Assembly (NCBI GenBank): GCA_951230915.1
Contig: OX579633.1
Span: forward strand, 54,946,029-55,010,028
DNA length: 64,000 nt
Source: Antitrichia curtipendula
Taxonomy: Eukaryota > Streptophyta > Bryopsida > Hypnales > Leucodontaceae
Reading direction: 5' to 3'
The notes under the pieces are model-generated. The model did not search any database. It was given only the letters and a program-made list of their open reading frames with translations, and was not told the origin of the DNA. Shown here piece by piece: positions 34,866-43,879 of this stretch (position 1 is its first letter; each line of letters starts with the position of its first letter). Position numbers and translations under genes: made by a program.

Positions 34866-37161
34866 GGCAAGCGATTGGTGATGGGATGAATTGAGTGATC
34901 GTCAATTATTGTGTCACAGCAGTGAGTGCTACCACACTTACAATAGAAGGGAACTACAACATCTACAGCCCCGACTTTTGGCATTTTGAAGCTACAGCCA
35001 TAATCCCAAGTCAATTCTTCCAACAGTGGAATGTCTACTTGTACAAAGAATGCAACACGGTAGAGTTTTGGGTCCGAGCAGCTTATTTTGACGGGCACAT
35101 CAATGAGGTTGGCGTCTTCACATCTTGAAAACAAGCAACTACATATAATGAGATTCAAAGCAACACAAGTACAATGAACCCTCAATTTGTACAATAAGCA
35201 CCACAACAACAAAAGCAGTTCAAAATCACAAAGTACAATTTCTGGCAAATACCTGTGGTTCAGAAATCTACTGACATTTCCACAAAAAGTGTTGTCTATG
35301 CACAATGCCATATCATCGGACACCACTTGCTCGGATTTCCAATCAGCATCAAGTGCTAGAGTGAAAGCCTCTGATTTCCCCAATCTTGAAAAAGCCCTAC
35401 GTTGCATGAGCTCAGCATTTGTAACGATCTCTCTTGCATATTCAAAGAGAAAAGTCCCCTTCCAGATTTGCTTCTGTGTCCGCAGTCCCCAACCCTTCTC
35501 TCCAGCCTAGAAAACCTCAATGGGAATGCATAATCCCTTCTGAACCACTCTGTTGCCACATGAACTATCACAACTGCATGAGTCGTTGCATTCTTGAATA
35601 AAAACCCTATTGATATGACCAGGGCAAGCAGAACCCTGCTCACCACAACATTGTACATTGCAAAAGGATGCTTCTTCCGACAATACCTGTACAAATCAAT
35701 ACACAGTCGGTACCAGTTGTACAAATCAGTACAACGTCAATATGCAAGATACATTGTATGACTGTAAAGGTAGAGAAAAAAAAATGTATAGTGCAACAAA
35801 ATTAGTGGTGCCCTTTCAATTAAAAAAAAACTTACTTGTTGGTTTAGGATGGATCTTCATAAACGATCTCGCTTGTCATACGCCAAAGAAAAAAGTTTTT
35901 TCACCCCACAACAACATGCATGGCCGTGACAAGTATGCTCACCACAGTGGCAAGAAGTGGGGATATCGGCTTTTACTTCAGCCAGATTTTTAGATGCAAC
36001 TGTGGATAGTTTGGACTGAGGATAGTAAGTAAACTCCTCTAAATCATGGAATTCCATACTTGGCACACATACCGTGATTGGAACTCTTTCTAATCCGTTG
36101 GACAAGTCGCGTGCATCATACCAAAATTGTTCCTAGGGACAGAAATACACCCTCAAAAACATATAAGCTTGTAATAGCGGATCTAATATTCGAGAGTAAC
36201 GAAACTATAAATTAAACATTATAAGGGGCGAGAGGGTGGCCTCGAGCCCTAATTGACTGGTGCTGATTGGCTCACTTTGGGTCTCTTGGGTTTCAACTTC
36301 TTCGCCTCTGGTTTCTGCCCCGTATCTTTAGATCTCCGCCTCTTTCTCCTACATTCCACAGAAAACACATATCTGTAACACTTGTACATTCACATTGAAT
36401 GTTGTAGACATAAGAAGACTAGACAGAATGACAAAACATTGTAAGGATAGAATACCTAGATTTTTTTTTCGGTGTTGATTCAGCAGCCTCATCTTCCCCT
36501 TCTCTTCCGCTGGCTTCTGCATCCACTGTCTCTCCGATATTAGTGTCCTCCCCCCCCCCCAACTCCACCCGTGATTTTGTCATTGACCTCTTTCTCAGTA
36601 CTAGGGCCTTCTCCCCCTTCAACTTTGCCTTTGGTTTTGTCCACAACATCCCCTGTACTGACAGTGGCTTCTTCAACAGCACCTCCCTCAGTGACTGCTA
36701 ATATGTCCTCCACCGCCCCAGCAATGGCCTTTTCCCCCAAGGTGCCAACACTAGCTTCAGTAGCAACGGTGACCTTCACATGGGCTTCATCAACAGAGGT
36801 GACATTGTCTTCATCACAAACGGGGACGATGGCTTCACAATCAATGACATGTGGCACGGAATCAATTGAAGTCCCTTCCACAGCAGTGGCCTCAACCATC
36901 CCCTCTCTGCTAGGGTGTTCTTCCACAGCGGTGGCCTCAGACCTGCCTTCTCTGCTAGGGTGTTCTTCCACAATGGTGGAATCAACCCTCCCCTCTCTGC
37001 TAGGGTGTTCTTCCACAACGGTGGAATCAACCCTCCCCTCTCTAACGGAAGCCCCTTCCACAGCGGTGGCCTCAACCATTCCCTCTTTGCCAGGGTGTTC
37101 TTCATTCCCGGAGCGTCCACCATCACCACCCTGGTCCTTATTCCAAAATACTGTCCGGAAA
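34853..37161 (-). pseudogene. Pre-SET/SET/post-SET histone-lysine methyltransferase (SUVR/SUVH-like), one TAG and one TGA in frame
   Basis: Predicted histone lysine methyltransferase acting on chromatin. Exons on the - strand are 37161-36456, 36348-36276, 36132-35836, 35686-35253 and 35123-34853, joined at phases 2, 0, 0 and 2 with GT-AG borders. The first carries 15-residue repeats (EEHPSREGRVDSTVV). The second is basic (RKRRRSKD, KLKPKRPK). The third holds the pre-SET start (DLSNGLERVPITV, CHCGEHTC, CCCG, AYDKRDRL, then TGA at 35859-35857). The fourth has ECNDSCSCDSSCGNRVVQKG, IPIEVF, TAG at 35509-35507, then GEKGWGLRT, FLFEYAREIVTNAEL and GNVSRFLNHR. The fifth has CEDANLIDVPV, AFFVQVDIPLLEELTWDYG and post-SET CKCGSTHCCDT, ending in TAA. 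The cofactor and substrate motifs GWG, NHxC and ELTWDYG are kept, with NHRC in place of the usual NHSC. A C-run at 36549-36560 breaks the first exon's frame. Both stops can be C-to-T changes (CAG, CGA). Confidence 0.75.
36888..37092 (-). repeat. 45 bp in-frame coding minisatellite in the SET gene
   Basis: About four to five units encode EEHPSREG followed by RVDSTVV or MVEATAV variants. Unit length is 45 bases = 15 residues, so copy-number change keeps the frame. The repeats lie in the low-complexity N-terminal part before the basic segment. Confidence 0.8.
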
Positions 37162-37461
37162 CTGGACCGGCTTACACAATCCGAGCACAACGAACTGTAC
37201 AAATTTGTACACAAAATACATTTTTCCGATTTGGTTCTACATTCCAAAACAAACACATTTCAAAAATGCAATTATCCTCGTATACAGTAAAATTATACAA
37301 ATTCTGTACACGAAATACAATTTACTACTGTGCCTCTGCTTTCCAAACAAAACAAATTCACAAATTTGTACACATTCGTACATTTGACACGTATTCATTA
37401 AAAAATGTAATATCTAGCAAATATGGCCTAAATCTATCAAGCTTCATTTGGGGATCTTGAC

Positions 37462-38050
37462 CTATGCTTCTTCCTTGGACCCTCTCTACATCTCCAAAAT
37501 ACACATCAAATAGTTGTAGAAAACAAAACGCACATTGCAATATATCCAGAAAGTTGTGAAAATACAAAGAGCCTGCAGGAAAGGATTGAAAAGACCAAAA
37601 TAAGGTAAGGTTCAAGGATTATACCCAAATGTGTGCAGTCCAAATTTTTGCCTTGCCGTTGTACATTCCTCACAGCCCATGCAAAAAATATCATGACAAC
37701 CCCGCACCACCAAACCTTCCCCTCCATCTCCGCCAGTGTCTACAATGGATGGGAGTGCCTCCGTCCTACACTCCGACACAGCATATTGTAAACCCAGTAG
37801 GTAATGTGCTTTGGTGGGTACACAATAAAAAACAAAAATAAAATGGACTAAAAGAAACAAAATTAATACCCTGTTGTTGTTGCTTCTATTGCTGATAATG
37901 CAGCCTGTGCTCGTTCTTGGAGCCTAGAGGCAGGACCATCTACTCCGCTGCTACCCCAAAATATGTTGGTGTGTTCCACAGTAATCCCCTCTTCATCGCC
38001 ACCTGCCGCAAAATTTTCTCTCCCTCCTTCTCCATCAGAGGAACCAAGTG
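37462..38050 (-). CDS. Probable upstream exons of the SET gene
   Basis: Three phase-compatible exons precede the SET-gene exon at 37161. They are 38050-37870 (LGSSDGEGGRENFAAGG, FWGSSGVDGPASRLQERAQ), 37765-37625 (TEALPSIVDTGGDGGEG, VVRGCHDIFCMGCEECTT) and a 24-base micro-exon 37485-37462 (EGPRKKH). All joins are phase 2. The Cys-rich CHDIFCMGCEEC segment may bind metal. The exon at 38050 needs a phase 1 donor upstream. The RING exon's donor at 38807 is phase 2, so either a further small exon lies in 38060-38800 or the genes are separate. Support is splice phase and coding character only. Confidence 0.4.
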
Positions 38051-38807
38051 CTGCACAAAAACACCATCTTCAATACCCTATAAACCAAGTTCTATATCTC
38101 AATCGGGTACAAACATACGATCATGTTACATGGCATAGTACGAAAGGTACAACTTTGTACAAGTTGTACAAATTGTACAATCTAAATAAGAATAGAAAAT
38201 AATTGAATAACACAACGACCTAATAATACTGCCTAAGTACTAACAACATGGAAACCTGTACAAACTCTTCTAAATATATTACAATAGGTACAACTACAAG
38301 GACCACAATAAACATGAAGTACAAATGAAGTACAAAAAAAGAACGATGTATCAGAAACTTTAACCAACAGTACAAATCTGAGATACAAACAATACAAACA
38401 ATACAAACAATACAAACAGAAGGGCAATAGTAAACATCAAGTACAACAAGGAACAACAAGAAGGACCACAACTAACATGAAGTATAAATCAAGGAACTCA
38501 GATCAGTTGCAATAAACGATGTATCCGACATCTTACCCAATTGTACAAACCTAAGATACAAATATACAAACAATACAACTAGAAGGGCAACCGTAAACAT
38601 CAAGTACAAATCAGTTATTTCCAAACACCCTTTCGGTAACGATCTACACAAAACGTAATAGAACTGTACGAAATTGACATAGCATGATACAAACAATACA
38701 ACCAATATTACAGAAACTAGCACCTTTCTCCCAATCCTCCCAATCCCAAGAAAACCAGGGGAATCTAACAAAACTGTACTATATGTACAATCAATACAAA
38801 GTTGTAC

Positions 38808-40754
38808 CAATAATAATGCAGTTTCTCGATATCACCTTCTTCATCCTCGATGGTTGTTCTACATTGCTGGATGGCTGTGCGAATTTCCGTTGCTGCATTG
38901 GTCCTCGCCGCTAATCCACCAGTGATGGAGGTGGCACATGCTGCCTTCAATTTCGTCCATTCTTCACTCCCACCTCCAGGGCGACCACAACCACGAACAC
39001 CCCTCCAACCAAAACTCATAATCCACTCAATGGGCTGAACTTGCCTGCAATTCAAAGCAGAGCATTCTGTGCCCTCGGTGAAATTCACCAATGCACACCA
39101 TGGGTGATAGAGGTGTTTACATGCAGAGACAACCATCTCAAAATGTGGGAATGGAAAACCGCACAAGGCGCACATGGAATCTCCTCCTCCGCTGCATGTT
39201 CCTCCTCCACTGCCTATTCCTCCCCCGACGTACACCATCGATAATGGCCTCAAATGAAATCCGCATGATGCACGCCCCAAATAAGCATGCTCTTCCTGCA
39301 AAGCACGAACTTGCATTCGCATCTTCAGAACTCGGTGGTGCTGGAGCTTCAGAGTCTTTTCATAAGTAGCAACTTCGCCCTCCAACTTGATCACTTTCTT
39401 GAGTTCGCCGCGTACCAAATCGTTGTACGCATCCACCTTCTCCCTTAGCTTCAAATCCACCACCCCATCCATTGTCGCTGCCTGCAACTGCTTCTCGTAT
39501 GATTTTTGTTTGATCTTCATGATCTTCACCACCCCCTTGTGATGATTCAAAGCTTTTGTCCGCCTCTCCTTGGTTGTAGTTGCCTCCTGCTCAGCCTCCA
39601 CCTTAACCTCCAGCTCCAAGTTCTCCACAGCCAACAATCGTCCCAAGTACTCCAATCTGGAGTTACATTCCTCCCCCTCCAACACCAATCCACCCATGGA
39701 ACTCCCTCTGCCCTCGCAAATTTCAGATTGCAACTCCCGTTTGTCAACATGAAGTTTCCGCCAAGCCCCCACCGTCCCTGTCTGCTTCACCTTTCCTTTC
39801 AGCTTCTGCAGCTTCATAACATTCCGCTCATGCAGCGTACGTTGGGTCTTATTAGTAGCCTCCCCGCAGGCGGCCCAATTAACTGGGGTGTTTTCTTGCT
39901 CCAAAACGATCCCCCGCGCCATCTTATAAGGAAGCAAGTTACAGGGCACTCCTCGCTGATAAAGAGCTCGTAAGAGCTCTTTTATCCTCTTCTGCAACTC
40001 CGGTGACTTCACGTCCTTCCAGCTATATCCATAGCGTCCATGTTTACCTACCGGCTTTCCAAATATCTTGACACACTTCTTGTTATCAAATTTCTTCCCT
40101 TTCCACTTTGTCAAGCGATTCGGCAAGCACCCTTCATCCTTGAAGCCGTACTTCTCCACAAAATCAGCTTTGGTCAGTACGGGTGGTGGATCGGTGAGCT
40201 TCTGGAGCTCTTCATCCACATCATCGGCATTGAACTCCTCGCCCTCCTCCTCCTCGTCGCCCTCCTCCTCCACCTCCTCATTGCCCTCCTCCTCTTCCTC
40301 GCTGCTAGTCCTCTCCTCGCTGTCGGATCTCTCCTTGCTGCCAGACCTCTCATCGCCCTTCTCAACGTCCTGTTCTGCTTGTTGGACTTGGGGTTCACCG
40401 AGTGACTGTGCCTGTAGCACTGAGGCAGCGCCTCTGCCTCTGACCCGTGTCATTTCTTGCCTTAACTGCAACAAACAACGAAATTATGATGTAACCCCTA
40501 GTACTCAGCCGACATATACAATTTTGAAACAAATGAGATGGACTGCCAAAGGTAGAGGTGGGACTGACCGCACACATTCCTGTATGCACAGTACAACTGG
40601 GAAGTGGGGTTTGCTACTCAACAACCTGAAACTGAATTCACAGATTCAATTAAAGCATACAAATTCAAGAAGAAAAAGAGTAAAGCAATGCAAGAGACCC
40701 ACCAACTTGATTGAGAACAATTCTACTCAGATCGAGCTCCACAACACGTAGCAT
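38808..40754 (-). CDS. Coiled-coil protein with RING-like zinc finger
   Basis: Exon 1 (40754-40707) starts with ATG and encodes MLRVVELDLSRIVLNQ. Exon 2 (40465-38808) follows in phase 0 after TTGTTGCAG. Domain order: acidic Ser/Glu stretch (SEERTSSEEEEEGNEE); a conserved-looking block (ADFVEKYGFKDEGCLP, KGKKFDNKKCVKIFGKP); a long Lys/Glu-rich coiled coil (LEYLGRLLAVENLELEVK, LRGELKK-like); and near the C-terminus a RING-type finger CALC-x11-CKHLYHPWC-x12-CSALNC followed by a conserved FGW. RING fingers often mark E3 ubiquitin ligases, but ligase activity is not shown. The exon continues to a TAG, but the donor TATTG|GTACAAC at 38808/38807 is more likely its end. It may be the first half of the SET gene or a separate neighbour in the same element. 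The main exon has no premature stop. Confidence 0.6.
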
Positions 40755-41550
40755 TGTCCACCTAAAGAAGTAGTAACAACTCCTAAACCCTAAACCCTAA
40801 GCCGACTAAAACAAGTAGAAAACGTACTAAAATAGTACGTGTAGTACAGATTTGTATGCAAGTAGTCCGGACAAAACACACATTCCGATACAACACGTTC
40901 AAATTGTACGCACAGTACAACTGGGAAGTGGGGCTTGTTCATTGCCTGTCTTTGCTACCCTGAAACTGGATTCACTAAACCAATTTGGCCATAAGGGCTG
41001 TGACTAAAATCAACGTTGTCGACATCTGAACCTTAAGTGTGTAGATTGTTCTCTTCGGGAAGAAAAGAGTAAAGCAATGCAAGAGACCACCACCTACTAC
41101 AACAATATAATCAAAGGTAAGGAGAAAAGGAAACAAGTGAAGGCGCACCGTAATCTGTCGAAACTGAGTATTAGACCTTGCAAAACAGCACGAGCAAACC
41201 AAAATTCTTACGCACAACACATACTCAAAACAATGGCTTTACCAGGAGGGACAGCCTTGACGCAGTTCACCTTCTCTCTTCCCAATCCATTGTATCTAAC
41301 GATAATGCTTTGCACCCTCCGTTGTATTTGACGACAATGCTTTGCGCCCTCCTCACCCTCCTTGCCCTCCTCAGCGAATTGAATTTCTCCTTAAACCACC
41401 AACATGAGATCCACAAGTCGCCAACCACCAAAGTCGCTCAAAGGCTTCGGAATCAAACACATTTTGAAGCTTGGAAATTGGGGTTTTCACGGAACTCCAT
41501 CGTAAATCAGAGATTGAGAACAGTTCTACTAAAATCAAAAACACGACGAC
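40585..41550. repeat. Diverged direct duplication at the right edge of the element
   Basis: Segments of 40585-40747 recur in the same order between 40907 and 41550 with extra sequence inserted: CACAGTACAACTGGGAAGTG at 40590 and 40912, AAGAGTAAAGCAATGCAAGA at 40676 and 41067, and GATTGAGAACA.TTCTACT at 40709 and 41512. The duplicated part covers exon 1 and the 5' region of the RING gene, so it may be a duplicated promoter or sub-terminal repeat. Confidence 0.65.
40779..40803 (-). promoter_or_regulatory. Telobox motif pair upstream of the RING/SET gene
   Basis: CCTAAACCCTAAACCCTAAG lies 25-50 bases upstream of the ATG at 40754. AAACCCTAA is the plant telobox, bound by TRB/Myb-type factors and common near 5' ends of plant genes. 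It could also be a short interstitial telomere-like repeat. Confidence 0.5.
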
Positions 41551-41559
41551 GCTAAACCG

Positions 41560-42331
41560 AACAAAACGTCGCTAAACAAGCAAGGTGAGAATTGAAGTCA
41601 GCGGGCAAGAAAGAGGTCTCCCATTTCCAAACCCGCTGTCAATCACAAGTCGTCGCCGGAACTCAAACCGGGTACCACCAGTCACTGCACGAGTTGACAT
41701 GACCGCTTGGGTAAAGAAACCGGTTATATTCATGACCACCAATGAATGCAACGAATTATTGTAAATAATATGCATTTCAACTTATCATAACTTCACCAAA
41801 TGATGTATTGGAAGTTCTAAAAAACTTGAATTCTTGGTTTTCAAGTGGTTCCACATTTTAAAAAATTATCAATTGTGTCCTTATTCTAAAAGAAATAAAA
41901 GAAAAAAATTGAATCATACTAATGTAAAAAAATGGATGGTCTTACTCTTATAAAACAAACACTCTTTCAACCTAGACCAAAGTAGTTATTTCTTTCTTTT
42001 TCTAAGAGAAATATTCACCCATAGTAATAAAAAGAAGTGTGTTATGGGTAACCTAGAATTACAAATCATTGTGATTGGAAGTACAAACTGGTCTTCCGGA
42101 CCACCCGCTCCCTTTTTTGTTTCCATTTTATATATATAGGAAACACATACCCTAAATCAATAAGTTGGGTGGGGTTTGATTAAATTTAATTTATAAATTT
42201 TCCTTAGCCTCTGAGTATATATGAACCAATTTTAACAGAATATTCCCAAAATCCTTGGAAACTAAATGGAGAAGTGCTCACCAAAATAAATTGTCCATTA
42301 TCGTTTGCCTTCTCGTTTCCAGTCTTGAATG
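41560..42331. other. Spacer between element and satellite, no gene seen
   Basis: AT-rich sequence with no supported frame. The last 30 bases before the satellite (GTTTGCCTTCTCGTTTCCAG) resemble the end of the 80 bp repeat at 31926-31950. Confidence 0.4.
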
Positions 42332-43879
42332 TTGGGGTTTTTTGGATTCAATCAAAGACTTATCAAAAGAATTTAAAGCATCCACGCACTAACAAAATAG
42401 GAATCCACAATAATCAAGGTACACCTAGTGTTGGATATTTTTTTTTTTCTTTATTCATCCAAGGACTTACCAAAAGAATTTAAAGCATCCACGGACTAAC
42501 AAAATAGGAATCCACAATATTTGAAATACACCTAGTGTTGAATGGGTTTTGTTTTGGGGGATTCAAGCAAGGACTTACTAAAAGAATTTAGAACATCCAC
42601 GGATTAACAAAATAGGAATCCACAATATTTGAAATACACCTAGTGTTGAATTTTCTTTTGGGGGGGATTCAATCAAGGACTTACCAAAAGAATTTAGAGC
42701 ATCCACGGACTAACAAAATAGGAATCCACAATAATCGACATACACCTAGTGTTGGATTTTTTTTGTTTTTTTTTATTCATCCAAGGACTTACCAAAAGAA
42801 TTTAAAGCATCCACATACTAACAAAATAGGAATCCACAATATTTGAAATACAACTAGTGTTGAATGGGTTTTGTTTTGGGGGATTCAATCAAAGATTTAC
42901 CAAAAGAATTTAGATCATCCACGGACTAACAAAATAGGAATCCACACTATTTGAAATACACCTAGTGTTGAATTTTATTTTTTGGGGATTCAATCCAGGA
43001 CTTACCAAAGGAATTTAGAGCATCCACGGACTAACAAAATAGGAATCCACAATAATCGAGATACACCTAGTATTGGATTATTTTTCTTTTTTTATTCATC
43101 CAAGGACTTATCAAAAGAATTTAGATCATCCACGGACTAACAAAATAGGAATCCACAATATTTGAAATACACCTAGTGTTGAATTTTATTTTTTGGGGAT
43201 TCAATCAAGGACTTACCAAAGGAATTTAGAGCATCCACGGACTAACAAAATAGGAATCCACAATATTCGAGGTACACCTAGTGTTGAATTTTATATTTTG
43301 GGGATTCAATCAAGGACTTACCAAAGGAATTTAGAGCATCCACGGACTAACAAAATAGGAATCCACAGTATTTGAAATACAACTAGTGTTGAATGGGTTT
43401 GTTTTGGGGGATTCAATCAAAGATTTACCAAAAGAATTTAGATCATCCACGAACTAACAAAATTAAAATCCACACTATTTGAAATACACCTAGTGTTGAA
43501 TTTTATTTTTTGGGGATTCAATCAAGGACTTACCAAAGGAATTTAGAGCATCCACGGACTAATAAAATAGGAATCCACAATAATCGAGATACACCTAGTG
43601 TTGGATTATTTTTCTTTTTTTATTCATCCAAGGACTTACCAAAAGAATTTAAAGCATCCACGGACTAACAAAATAGGAATCCACAATAATCGAGGTACAC
43701 ACAGTGTTTTTGTTTCTTGTTTTTTTTTATTCATCCAAAGACTTACCAAAAGAATTTAAAGCATCCACGGACTAACAAAATAGGAATCCACAGTATTTGA
43801 AATACAACTAGTGTTGAATGGGTTTGTTTTGGGGGATTCAATCAAAGATTTACCAAAAGAATTTAGATCATCCACGAAC

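Larger units (their letters stand above)
26860..41560. mobile_element. Candidate large DNA transposon with convergent transposase and RING/SET genes
   Basis: The interval has a transposase-like gene on + starting near its left edge and a RING/SET gene or gene pair on - starting near its right edge. The two converge on a 4.5 kb centre of tandem repeats. GTACA/TGTAC words are frequent throughout and occur at intron borders, but are sparse in the flanking AP2 locus and satellite. The right edge carries a diverged direct duplication. Two convergent genes driven from the ends is the layout of MuDR-type elements. I could not find terminal inverted repeats or a target-site duplication, so the ends are guesses and the single-element reading is inference. 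Confidence 0.4.

Noticed and set aside
36250..36276. In-frame TAG after the basic exon of the SET gene
   Set aside because: It lies beyond the donor AAA|GTGAGC at 36276/36275, which matches the next acceptor in phase, so it is intronic and was not counted among the premature stops.
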